From: Rhodanobacter glycinis
GTDB taxonomy: Bacteria; Pseudomonadota; Gammaproteobacteria; Xanthomonadales; Rhodanobacteraceae
DNA: 64,000 bases
Assembly (NCBI RefSeq): GCF_006438785.1
Contig: NZ_RCZB01000001.1
Span: 62,001-126,000 of the forward strand
Reading direction: 5' to 3'
This document shows, piece after piece, positions 56,108 to 64,000 of the stretch. The notes below the pieces were generated by a model. It was given only the letters and a program-made list of their open reading frames with translations, was not told where the DNA came from and did no database searches. Within the stretch, counting starts at the first letter, position 1, and each line of letters starts with the position of its first letter. Both the position numbers and the translations under genes were made by a program.

Positions 56108-56197
56108 TTAGCGGGCGGCGTGGTCGATGGCGGTGAGCAGACCGGGCATGCCGGTCTGGTCGGTGGGAGTCGGAATCAAATCGTTCAATGCTTTCAT
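56108..56197 (-). CDS. 29-codon ORF upstream of the secreted hydrolase
   Basis: MKALNDLIPTPTDQTGMPGL then LTAIDHAAR. A good ribosome-binding site (CCAGGAGC) precedes its ATG, and it ends 10 bp before the hydrolase start. It may be a translated leader peptide or the remnant of a larger gene. No homology is recognised. Confidence 0.45.
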   Translation of the reverse strand: MKALNDLIPTPTDQTGMPGLLTAIDHAAR

Positions 56198-56262
56198 GTC
56201 ATGCTCCTGGGGTAGGGTTTGTGGGGCTGAAAACCACAAGCCAAAGGATGGGACGCAGTGCC

Positions 56263-57294
56263 ATGAGCAGCCATATCCGACAGACCGCATTGCTTGGCCG
56301 ATCGTCCGGAAAAGTGCCGGACTATGGGATGGCGGCCACCCGCGCCGACGTGTTGTCCCAGGTGCTGACTCTGATCCGGCTTCGCGGCGAGCTGGTGTAT
56401 TCCGCGCGGCTGCGGGCGCCGTGGAGCATCGCTTTCCCCAAGGGGGCAGCGCATTTCTATTACGCCGAGGCCGGCACGATGTGGGTCAGGGCCGAAGGCG
56501 CCGAGCCACTGGCCGTGGGCCAGGGCGACATGCTGCTGCTGCCGCATGGCACCGGCCACCTGATCTGCGACGACCCGGCCACGCCGCCGGCGGAAATCGA
56601 CAGCCTCATCGGCGAACACTTCGATCGCGACAAGTCGGTGCTCGATTACGGCGGCGACGGCGCGCCGACCCGCATCGTCGGCGGCCTGTTCCATTTCGAA
56701 GGGGGATCGCTGGCCGCCATCATCGCGGCCTTGCCGCTGGTGGTGCACATCCCCAGCGAAGAGGGCAGGACGCCGGACTGGCTGCACGCGCTGACCCATT
56801 TCCTGGTCAAGGAATCGCACGAGGTCGAACCCGGCTCGTCGCTGATGATTTCACGGCTGATCGATTTGCTGGTAATCCGCACGCTGCGCACCTGGGCCGC
56901 CAGCCAGACCCACCCACGCAGCTGGGTCGGCGCGCTGAGCGACGAACGCATCGGTCACGCGCTGAGCGCCATCCACGCCGCGCCCTATCATCACTGGACC
57001 GTGGAAGGACTGGCCGGCATCGCCACGATGTCGCGCTCGATTTTCGCCGAGCGCTTTGTCGCGCGGGTCGGCGAGGCACCGCTGCAGTACGTCAAGCGGC
57101 TGAAGCTGACGCTGGCGGCGGACATGCTCGCCAGCGGCGGCCTGCGCGTCACCCAGGTGGCCGATCGCACCGGTTACGCATCGGACGCGGCCTTCAGCCG
57201 TGCCTTCAAGGCGCAGTTCGGCTATGCGCCGAGCGAGGCCAGCCGGCGTCGGGACGGTTCCGCCGTCGACGCCGCGAGTAAAGGGGACGGCTAA
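56263..57294 (+). CDS. AraC-family regulator with cupin N-terminal domain
   Basis: 343 aa. N-terminal cupin_6-type sensing domain (GELVYSARLRAPWSIAFPKG, HFYYAEAGTMWVRAEG, LLLPHGTGHLI). C-terminal AraC DNA-binding pair: IGHALSAIHAAPYHHWTVEG, LAGIATMSRSIFAERFVARV, then VTQVADRTGYASDAAFSRAF and FGYAPSEASRRR. The last residues (ASKGDG) and the stop come from an AAAGGGGACGG repeat scrap. Divergent from the 29-codon ORF and hydrolase, its probable targets. Confidence 0.92.
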   Translation: MSSHIRQTALLGRSSGKVPDYGMAATRADVLSQVLTLIRLRGELVYSARLRAPWSIAFPKGAAHFYYAEAGTMWVRAEGAEPLAVGQGDMLLLPHGTGHLICDDPATPPAEIDSLIGEHFDRDKSVLDYGGDGAPTRIVGGLFHFEGGSLAAIIAALPLVVHIPSEEGRTPDWLHALTHFLVKESHEVEPGSSLMISRLIDLLVIRTLRTWAASQTHPRSWVGALSDERIGHALSAIHAAPYHHWTVEGLAGIATMSRSIFAERFVARVGEAPLQYVKRLKLTLAADMLASGGLRVTQVADRTGYASDAAFSRAFKAQFGYAPSEASRRRDGSAVDAASKGDG

Positions 57295-57542
57295 TCAAGG
57301 TTTGTCCTTCGCGCGGGCCAGTCTTGGCCGCTCACGCGGGCGGCAGGTGGCAGGGCCCGAGGTGGTCTGGCAAGGCACGGTTCCAGCGCGAGATAGACGC
57401 GACGATCGCCCGCTGCGCCGATGTCTGCGCAGCTCATCGGTCACGGCAGAGGAAGCGCTGCAGAAATCGACGCTGGCCCCGTTTGATCGCGGGGTATTCT
57501 GGTCACTCGTTGAGCCCCGAGTTTTTCGTGGAGATTTCGAGC

Positions 57543-58355
57543 ATGAAGTATCTGTCGGTCTTTGCCGCCACGTTCCTGCTTCTCGCCAGCGTTGCAGGCG
57601 CGTTGCACGCCACAGGTCAGGCCGCGACCTCCATCTCCGCCACGGCGGCGTCCGTCGCCATCAATCCGCTCTACACCGTGCCGCCGACGTCGGTCACTGC
57701 CGAGCAGGTGGCATCCATGCAGCAGCTGTTGTCGGACTGGCCGCAACTGGGCTGTTACCGCGATGACAACGCGCAGCTGCCGGCGCCCGCGCCTGGCGGG
57801 GCGCGCGTGGTGTTTTTCGGAGACTCCATCACGGATGCGTGGGGGCGCACCAAGGGCACCCGGTTCTTTCCCGGGAAGCCGTACATCAATCGCGGCATAT
57901 CGGGGCAGACCACGGCGCAGATGCTGCTGCGTTTCCGGCAGGACGTGATCGAGCTTCATCCCGCGGCGGTGGTCATTCTCGCCGGCACCAACGACATTGC
58001 GGGCAATACGGGGCTCGCCACGTTGCCGATGATCGAGGACAACTTTCGTTCAATGACGGAGCTGGCGCAGGCCAACCACATCCGGGTCATTCTCGCGACC
58101 GTGTTGCCGGTCAGCGACTATCCCCGGCAACCGGGGTTGCAGCCGGCGAACAAGGTTCGCGCGCTCAACGCCTGGCTCAAGTCCTACGCCGCGTCGAGTG
58201 GCGCGACCTACCTCGACTACTACAGCGCACTGAGCAACGTGCGGGGCGGCATGGATTCCCGCCTGGCCAGCGACGGCGTACACCCGACGCCCGCGGGTTA
58301 CGCGATCATGGCACCGCTGGCCCAGCAGGCCATCGAACGCACGCTGGCGAAGTAA
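57543..58355 (+). CDS. Secreted SGNH/GDSL hydrolase
   Basis: 270 aa, start 57543, signal peptide ending near ALHATG. All four SGNH blocks are present: VVFFGDSITDAWG (Ser), INRGISGQTT (Gly), VILAGTNDIAGN (Asn) and ASDGVHPTPAGYAIM (Asp-His). Esterase or lipase on sugar or lipid acyl groups; rhamnogalacturonan- or platelet-acetylhydrolase-like members exist. Start context is weak (GAGCATG). The 248-bp upstream gap shows no gene. Confidence 0.92.
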   Translation: MKYLSVFAATFLLLASVAGALHATGQAATSISATAASVAINPLYTVPPTSVTAEQVASMQQLLSDWPQLGCYRDDNAQLPAPAPGGARVVFFGDSITDAWGRTKGTRFFPGKPYINRGISGQTTAQMLLRFRQDVIELHPAAVVILAGTNDIAGNTGLATLPMIEDNFRSMTELAQANHIRVILATVLPVSDYPRQPGLQPANKVRALNAWLKSYAASSGATYLDYYSALSNVRGGMDSRLASDGVHPTPAGYAIMAPLAQQAIERTLAK

Positions 58356-58461
58356 CGCCTGGCTCGGGCATCGATACCGCGGCTGTTGCGCCTCGCGCCA
58401 TGGCGAGCCGCTGCCATTTCCCGCCGGCCACCTTGCTGCCCGAAACAAAGCCAGCGGCGGC

Positions 58462-59391
58462 TCATTTCGTTTTCCTGCCCCGGGCACGATCCCAATACGG
58501 CGGATCGTCGAAGCAGCTTTTGAGGTGGGAGATGAAGAGCGGTGCCTTCACCGTGTGCGAGCGGCCCGGCATGCGGACGGCATGAATCGCTGAGTCGGAG
58601 AATTTGGGCGGTGCGGGTATTCGGGGAAACAGGGACACCAGTTTCCCCTCCCGGATGAAATCGCCGACCAGCCAGCTGGCGAGATGGACGATGCCGATAC
58701 CGGCGACGGCGGCTTGCAGCAGCGCCTCGGTGTCGTCCGATCGCAGCGTGCCGCGGACGGGAAGGGCGGCACCGCGATGGACGCCTGCAAAGCACCACCA
58801 TCCCGGCGATGAAGTCGACGCGAGCGTGAGGCAATTGTGGTGCACCAGTTGCGCGGGTGTTGCGGGGCGACCACAGCGCGCCAGATAGTCGGGACTGGCG
58901 CAGGCCAGCCTTCTCGACGGCGCCAGCCGCGTGGCGACCAGGTCGCTGTCCGGCAGCAGGCCAATACGGATCGCGACATCGACGCGCTGCGCCATCAAGT
59001 CCACGCGTTGGTCGCTGAGATGCAAGTCGATTTCGATCAGCGGGTAGCGCTTCAAGAAACTGGCGATGGCGGGAACGACATGCCGCCGCCCGAAGGCTTC
59101 CGGCGCGGTGATGGTCAACAGGCCGCGGGGATCTGCGTGCAGATCCGCCAGGTCGTGCCTGGCGTCGTCCATCTCGGACACGATATGGCGGGCGCGCGGA
59201 AGGAATTGCTCGCCGGCGTCGGTCAGCACGAGCGACCGCGAACTCCGGGCAAACAGCTTCACGCCCAGCTCGGCCTCGAGCGTGTCGATCTTGCGGGCCA
59301 CGGAAGACACCGCTACATCGCGGCGCTTCGCCACGGTCGTGAAGCTGCGCTCCGTTGCCACTTCGATGAAGGTTCTGATCGCATCGAGCAT
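58462..59391 (-). CDS. LysR-family regulator
   Basis: 309 aa from the ATG at 59391 (MLDAIRTFIEVATERSF); the longer open frame to 59493 does not fit the family. HTH: TTVAKRRDVAVSSVARKIDT, LEAELGVKLFARSSRSLVLT. The co-inducer domain has HLSDQRVDLMAQRVDVAIRI, typical of the PA2267-like/CrgA LysR branch. Divergent from the MBL-fold gene at 59520, the usual target relation. Confidence 0.92.
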   Translation of the reverse strand: MLDAIRTFIEVATERSFTTVAKRRDVAVSSVARKIDTLEAELGVKLFARSSRSLVLTDAGEQFLPRARHIVSEMDDARHDLADLHADPRGLLTITAPEAFGRRHVVPAIASFLKRYPLIEIDLHLSDQRVDLMAQRVDVAIRIGLLPDSDLVATRLAPSRRLACASPDYLARCGRPATPAQLVHHNCLTLASTSSPGWWCFAGVHRGAALPVRGTLRSDDTEALLQAAVAGIGIVHLASWLVGDFIREGKLVSLFPRIPAPPKFSDSAIHAVRMPGRSHTVKAPLFISHLKSCFDDPPYWDRARGRKTK

Positions 59392-59519
59392 CGTTTCGTA
59401 CCTTTGCGTAAAACGCAAAATGATGTTGCTTGTTACTCCATTGTTGTGATGTTCGCAATCTTTCACCATCGCTCTGCAGCACCGTTTCGTCATCCGCCAA
59501 CGTCACTCAAGGAAAATCC

Positions 59520-60506
59520 ATGTCATCGAACATCCTCAACAAAGCCATCCGCATCGCGACCGTCGCGACGGTCTTCGGTCTCGTCGCCTTGCCCGCCATC
59601 GCCGCTGCCCCGATGGCCGGGACCGCCGCACCGGGCTATTACCGATTCATGCTCGGCAACTTCGAAGTCACCGCGCTCAACGATGGCACGATGGATCTGC
59701 CGGTCGAGCAACTGCTGCAGGAACCGGCCGGAAAAACCATTGCCGCACTGGACAAGGCGTTCCTGAAAACGCCGCTGCAGATCTCGGATAACGCCTATCT
59801 CATCAATACCGGAAAGCGCCTGGTGCTGGTCGACGTGGGTGCCGGCGATCTGTTTGGCCCGACGCTCGGAAAGTTGATGGGCAACCTGAAGGCGTCGGGC
59901 TACAAGCCCGAACAGGTCGATGACATTTTCCTGACCCACATGCACCCCGACCACGTGGGCGGCTTGTCGGCGAACCGCGTGATCCAGTTTCCGAATGCGA
60001 TCGTTCACGCCGAACAGCACGAAGCCGCCTATTGGCTCAGCCAGAAAAACCTGGACAGCGCACCGGATGCGTCCAAAGGCTTTTTCCAGGGCGCCATGGC
60101 CTCGGTCAACCCCTATGTGCAGGCCGGCAAATTCAGCCCGTTCGACGGCAGTGTCGAGCTGGTTCCCGGCGTCAGGTCATACCCCAGTTTCGGGCACACG
60201 ATTGGGCACACGTCGTACATGATCGAAAGCGCGGGAAAGAAGTTGCTGCTGATGGGTGACCTGATCCACGTTCCGGCGGTCCAGCTCGATCATCCGAACG
60301 TGACCATCGCCTTCGACACCGATCCTGCGGAGGCAGCAGCCTCGCGTATCAAGGTTTTCAACCAGGCAGCCAGGGAACGCACATTCGTTGCCGGGGCGCA
60401 CCTCCCGTTCCCGGGCATCGGCCATCTGCGTGCCACCGGGAAGACCTATCAGTGGGTGCCGGCCGACTTCACCCGGATGCGTGCCGGGCAGCCGAAGCCG
60501 CATTGA
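59520..60506 (+). CDS. Secreted metallo-beta-lactamase-fold hydrolase
   Basis: 328 aa, start 59520, signal peptide ending AIAAAP. MBL core: ISDNAYLINTGKRLVLVDVG, the zinc motif FLTHMHPDHVGGL (HxHxDH), GHTIGHTSYMIES (third His), LMGDLIH (Asp), and VAGAHLPFPGIGH (last His). It belongs to the quorum-quenching/Class B3-like hydrolase group, in which lactonase, phosphotriesterase or lactamase activities occur; activity cannot be chosen from sequence. Regulated probably by the divergent LysR gene. Confidence 0.9.
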   Translation: MSSNILNKAIRIATVATVFGLVALPAIAAAPMAGTAAPGYYRFMLGNFEVTALNDGTMDLPVEQLLQEPAGKTIAALDKAFLKTPLQISDNAYLINTGKRLVLVDVGAGDLFGPTLGKLMGNLKASGYKPEQVDDIFLTHMHPDHVGGLSANRVIQFPNAIVHAEQHEAAYWLSQKNLDSAPDASKGFFQGAMASVNPYVQAGKFSPFDGSVELVPGVRSYPSFGHTIGHTSYMIESAGKKLLLMGDLIHVPAVQLDHPNVTIAFDTDPAEAAASRIKVFNQAARERTFVAGAHLPFPGIGHLRATGKTYQWVPADFTRMRAGQPKPH

Positions 60507-60575
60507 GCTTCGAGGGTGCGTCGGGGCCATGGATTCGATTCAGCCCCGCCGGATCTCGCAGTAAAGAGAAGGGAC

Positions 60576-60597
60576 GTGCCCGGCGATCGCCGGGCAC
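60576..60597. terminator. Perfect hairpin between convergent genes
   Basis: GTGCCCGGC-GATC-GCCGGGCAC, a perfect 9-bp stem 70 bp past the MBL stop and 81 bp before the CocE stop; no T-run. Likely bidirectional terminator. Confidence 0.6.
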
Positions 60598-60677
60598 CTG
60601 TCTGCTGGTGCGACGTGGAAAGCCGGGTTCGCTGCCCACTGGCACGGTCGCAGCGGCAGGAGCAGAGACGACCCGGC

Positions 60678-62621
60678 TCAGTCGCTGTTAGTCGCGCCCG
60701 ACACCACCGGCAACAACACAGCGCTTTTTCCATCGGCCCCATGCTCGATCGTCACCGTCGCCTTGCGGTAGTCGGATAGCTTGGCGAAGAGGATATTGGG
60801 CACCCAGGTCTGCGGGTTGCGGTCGTAAAGCGGGAACAGGCTGGACTGGATCTGCATCATGATCCGGTGGCCGGGCTTGAACTCGTAGTTCACCGTGGGC
60901 AGGCGGAACTTGTATTCCTGCACCTCGTTCGCCGGAATCGCCGAGGGATCGGCAAAACTCTTGCGATAGCGCCCGCGAAAGATATCGAGCGAGACCGGCA
61001 GCTCGTAGCCGCCCATCGTGGGATCGGTGGGATCGGTGCCGGGGTAGACGTCGATCAACTTGACCACGAAGTCGCCGTCGGTACCGGTGGTGCTGGCGAA
61101 GAGGTCGGCGATCGGTGCGCCCTGGACGCGCACGGTCTTGCTCAGCACCGGTGTGGTGTAGCTGAGGACGTCGGGCCGGGTTTCGGCGAAGCGCTGGTCC
61201 TGCACCAGCCAGGTGCGCCAGCGGTCGTTCTTCTGCGGAATCGGGCGCGGCAGATAAGGCACCGGCTTGGCCGGGTCGGAGACGTAGCTGTCGCTGCCGT
61301 CGGTCGGCTGCTCGAAGCCGAGGCCCATGTCCGACTGCAGGTAGAGCGGGGTGAGCTGCTGGTCACTCGCCACCTTCCAGTTCGTGAAGTTGTCCCAGTG
61401 CTGTTCGACCGGGTTGTAGATCATCGCCTCGGGCAATGGCTTGGGCAGCGGCGTGCCGCGCAGGTAGTGGTTGAACCATGGAATCATCACGTTCTGGCGG
61501 AATTGCGCGGTGGTGTCGCCCGGCCACTTGAGCGGGCCCATGTTCCAGCCGTCGCGATTGATCTGGCTGTGCCACCACGGGCCCATCACCAGGTGATTGT
61601 TGGCGCCGTGTCCGGCTTTCTTGAGTGCTTCCCAGGCATGCACGGCGCCGTAGATGTCCTCCTGGTCCCACAGGCCTTGCAGCCACATCGTGGGCACGTT
61701 GGAGGGATGCGCGACGAGCAGCGTGTCGAGCGCCTGCAGCTGCCAGAAGGCGTCGTAGGCGGGGTGCGCAGCGAAGCGGTTCCACCAGGGCAGCTGCTTG
61801 AAGCCGTTGGCCTCGGCATAGGCGCCGGCCGGGCCCGCTTCGAGGAAATTGGTGTAGTCGTCCTGGTTCTCGCGCGGGATGTTCTCGCCCTCGCCCTTCT
61901 TGCTCATCTGGCCGCTGAAGTAGTCGAGGTTCATCTGGCGCAGGGCGCCGTAGTGGTACCAGTCGTCTCCCATCCAGCCGTCGATCATCGGGCTTTCCGG
62001 CGCGGCGGCCTTCAGCGCGGGATGCGGGTGGAGCAGGGCCATGGCGACCGTCCAGCCGTCGTAGGACGAGCCGATCATGCCGACGTTGCCGTTCGATTCC
62101 TTTGTGTTCTTCACCAACCAGTCGATCGTGTCCCAGGCATCGGTGGTGTCGTCGGTCTTGGTCGGGTTCAGCGGCCCCATCGGCGGGCGCGTCATGATGT
62201 ACTTGCCTTCCGATTTGTATTTGCCGCGGATGTCCTGCCAGACCAGGATGGTGCTGCCGTCGGCCCAGTCCTTGTCGCCCGACCACACCGCGTCGGCCAT
62301 GTGCGGACTTTTGCCGGGCGCCATGTTGCTGGCGTTGTACGGCGTGCGCTCGAGCAGCATCGGCAGGCCATGCGCGTTCTTCGGGATCAGGATCACGGTG
62401 TGCAGCTTCACGCCGTCGCGCATCGGGATCATCACGTCGCGCTTGATGTAGTCGAAGTTGCCTTGCGGCTGTTTCCAGTCGGTCGGGATGTCGGACCCGG
62501 TCTGGATCATGTCGGGCGTGACCTTCGCCGAATCCTGGCCCGTCGGGGGCATCGCGAACGCGGCGGCTGATAAAAGGCAGGCAAGCGAAACGAGTGCCGA
62601 GCCCAGAGCGGTTTTCTTCAT
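60678..62621 (-). CDS. CocE/NonD-family alpha/beta hydrolase (X-Pro peptidase-like)
   Basis: 647 aa with a signal peptide (LLSAAAFA). The S15-type catalytic core shows VMIPMRDGVKLHTVILIP, RTPYNASNM, the nucleophile elbow GMIGSSYDGWTVAMA, a PMWLQGLWDQED acid region, and a His in FKPGHRIMMQIQSS. Members cleave acyl esters (cocaine esterase), cephalosporin glutaryl groups or X-Pro peptides; here a secreted hydrolase of unknown substrate. Monocistronic. Confidence 0.92.
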   Translation of the reverse strand: MKKTALGSALVSLACLLSAAAFAMPPTGQDSAKVTPDMIQTGSDIPTDWKQPQGNFDYIKRDVMIPMRDGVKLHTVILIPKNAHGLPMLLERTPYNASNMAPGKSPHMADAVWSGDKDWADGSTILVWQDIRGKYKSEGKYIMTRPPMGPLNPTKTDDTTDAWDTIDWLVKNTKESNGNVGMIGSSYDGWTVAMALLHPHPALKAAAPESPMIDGWMGDDWYHYGALRQMNLDYFSGQMSKKGEGENIPRENQDDYTNFLEAGPAGAYAEANGFKQLPWWNRFAAHPAYDAFWQLQALDTLLVAHPSNVPTMWLQGLWDQEDIYGAVHAWEALKKAGHGANNHLVMGPWWHSQINRDGWNMGPLKWPGDTTAQFRQNVMIPWFNHYLRGTPLPKPLPEAMIYNPVEQHWDNFTNWKVASDQQLTPLYLQSDMGLGFEQPTDGSDSYVSDPAKPVPYLPRPIPQKNDRWRTWLVQDQRFAETRPDVLSYTTPVLSKTVRVQGAPIADLFASTTGTDGDFVVKLIDVYPGTDPTDPTMGGYELPVSLDIFRGRYRKSFADPSAIPANEVQEYKFRLPTVNYEFKPGHRIMMQIQSSLFPLYDRNPQTWVPNILFAKLSDYRKATVTIEHGADGKSAVLLPVVSGATNSD

Positions 62622-62810
62622 GTCCAGAGCGTCCTCGTGATGGTGGTCGCGTCCGCAACCTGTCGCGGTTGCACCCTGTGACTATGAGAGCGGTCACAAG
62701 GATTTTGCAAGGCGGGTGCGAAGGCGAAAGCGTGGTAGTTCCAACGTACCGCCATGCGCAGGAGGTGGCGACATGAGTATTCAGAAACATTTGCGCTTCG
62801 GGCGCAAATA

Positions 62811-62836
62811 GCGAAGGCGGCCGTGGCCGCCTTCGC
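62811..62836 (-). terminator. Perfect 12-bp hairpin after the membrane protein gene
   Basis: GCGAAGGCGGCC-GT-GGCCGCCTTCGC lies 21 bp past the stop at 62857. T-run is short, so moderate confidence. Confidence 0.65.
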
Positions 62837-62856
62837 ATGGGAATGGATGGCGCAGA

Positions 62857-63756
62857 TCAGGCGGCGATTGCCGGCGCCATGTCAGACACGGTGTCGTCGC
62901 CACACACATCACGCCACAGGTGATACATCACCCCGAACATCACGGTGAACATCACCAGAATCATGGCGATATAAAACGGGACGATTACCGCGAGCACGAG
63001 CCAGGAGCTGATGAGCTTGGCCAGCAGGGCGAGCAGCATGATCACGATCGCAAAGACGATGGCCACGACGATCGAGACAAGGATGGAACTCAGCGCGAAC
63101 AGGAGCAGCGGCAACACGTTCTTCAGCGCGCCGGTGACGCCGTCGCCGATGGCGCCGAACACGTTGCGCCGGTTCAGCGCGACCTGGCCGAGGCTGATCG
63201 CATAGAAACCCATCATCAACAGGCCGAATGCCATGAGAAGCGCCACGGCGATCCAGAAGCCGCCGGGCAGCGCCGGTGGCGGCTGGTGGTTGACCTGTGC
63301 AGCCAGCGCTTGCATGTACCAACTGGCGATCCCGGCTCCCGTCGCCACGATGATGATTGCGATCCCGGCGATGTAGACCACAAAGTTCGCCAGCCCGAGC
63401 CCGATCAGCCGCCATGCCTCGCCTTGTCGATAGGGATTGAAGATGTCGAGTGCACGGACCGGCTGCTCCCGTTCGGCTGCATCGACCAGCTGCAGATAGC
63501 CCGCGTAGAGCGGAATGATCAGCAGTCCGAACAACACGGAGATGGCCATGATCAAAGCGGAGGTTGCCATGCTCGGCGGCGTGCCCGCGCTCATTGCGTG
63601 GAATTGCATCGGCATCGTGATCAGCGACGGCAGCAGGCACGCCACCACCAGAAAGGCTGCTCCTCCGAACAACGGCTTCGGATGACGAAAGCCCACGCTG
63701 ATGCCGTTCGTCAGCCAGCCAAAGCCAGCCGACGGTCCCCTGGATCGTGTGGTCAT
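62857..63756 (-). CDS. BPSS1780-like multi-pass membrane protein
   Basis: 299 aa from the ATG at 63756 (GGGGAAGC ribosome-binding site; the upstream frame is repeat DNA). About six hydrophobic segments, e.g. FGGAAFLVVACLLPSLI, FVVYIAGIAIIIVATGAGI, LPLLLFALSSILVSIVVAIV. The start GFGWLTNGISVGFRHPKPLF resembles BPSS1780-family proteins (inner-membrane, unknown role). Monocistronic with a hairpin downstream. Confidence 0.78.
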   Translation of the reverse strand: MTTRSRGPSAGFGWLTNGISVGFRHPKPLFGGAAFLVVACLLPSLITMPMQFHAMSAGTPPSMATSALIMAISVLFGLLIIPLYAGYLQLVDAAEREQPVRALDIFNPYRQGEAWRLIGLGLANFVVYIAGIAIIIVATGAGIASWYMQALAAQVNHQPPPALPGGFWIAVALLMAFGLLMMGFYAISLGQVALNRRNVFGAIGDGVTGALKNVLPLLLFALSSILVSIVVAIVFAIVIMLLALLAKLISSWLVLAVIVPFYIAMILVMFTVMFGVMYHLWRDVCGDDTVSDMAPAIAA

Positions 63757-63860
63757 GTGTTGCTTCCCCGATGATCGGCGCCCCCGCGCCGCGCAGGCCG
63801 AGCATAACGGGTAGTGGCCATGGCCATCCAGGCGCACTCGAATTCCGGGAGAGCCAGAAA

Positions 63861-63910
63861 CTAAAGGGGCCAGAGACAATTCCTCGCGGGCTGAATGTCT
63901 CTGATCCCGA
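63861..63910. repeat. GGGGCCAGAGACA inverted repeat at the right end
   Basis: GGGCCAGAGACA and TGTCTCTGATCCC (63896-63908) form an imperfect hairpin. No gene could be supported between 63757 and the window end. Confidence 0.55.
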
Positions 63911-64000
63911 GTACGCAGCTTAAGAGCGCGATGCGCGCATCAATGCCATGTACTGCGCTTGCCGCCCGCGACGGCAGGGTTCATCTCGACGCTCAAGGTG

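Noticed and set aside
60867..62570. 567-codon plus-strand open frame opposite the CocE-family gene
   Set aside because: Val/Arg/Gly/His-rich antisense shadow; no domain.
41094..64000. Insertion sequence or integrase explaining the mosaic region
   Set aside because: No transposase, integrase or terminal inverted-repeat pair was found; only palindromic repeat scraps are present.

Overview
The window is high-GC chromosomal DNA of a gammaproteobacterium. It most likely comes from the Xanthomonadales, family Rhodanobacteraceae or Xanthomonadaceae. This is inferred from the conserved uvrA and rplU-rpmA-obgE blocks, a large Oar-type TonB receptor, an XVIPCD-tailed type IV secretion effector and many palindromic intergenic repeats. 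No rRNA, tRNA or CRISPR array was seen.

Layout. 1-8.9 kb is housekeeping: uvrA (partial), a frameshifted DUF2059 gene, rplU-rpmA-obgE, a Fur-box-preceded cupredoxin plus FTR1 iron-uptake pair, an acyl-CoA carboxyltransferase of leucine breakdown, an Ala-rich lipoprotein and a thiolase. 9.1-11.9 kb is a surface subtilase autotransporter. 11.9-24.9 kb is a sugar-utilisation locus: a DeoR regulator, an amidohydrolase and a class I aldolase run divergently from an AgaS-like isomerase, two PfkB kinases, a TonB receptor, a secreted DUF3472/ricin-lectin protein and a GH36-like glycosidase. Together they could bind, cleave, import and degrade alpha-linked galactose or N-acetylgalactosamine. 25-31.5 kb holds isovaleryl-CoA dehydrogenase, leucine dehydrogenase, a YXWGXW protein, an M48 protease, a TetR/hydrolase pair and a TonB-C protein. 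31.9-35.4 kb is the fused mutase icmF, whose reading frame contains a palindromic repeat.

35.4-42 kb is the accessory core. A predicted X-T4SS effector and its LprI-type immunity protein lie between icmF and a diverged second copy of the icmF 3' end. An AT-rich two-gene module (unknown protein plus SF1 helicase) follows, then a TIGR02391/HEPN-like gene. This is the best candidate for an undescribed defence or conflict system.

42-54.3 kb is mosaic: three copies of a small repeat unit and terminal fragments of glutathione-transferase, mtfA and hydrolase genes, interspersed with ordinary genes (amidase, esterase, ArsR/SRPBCC, GST, DUF6164, lipocalin, LysR, MFS/MarR). 54.3-63.8 kb holds mtfA, hydrolases, AraC and LysR regulators, a secreted metallo-beta-lactamase-fold enzyme, a CocE/NonD hydrolase and a multi-pass membrane protein.
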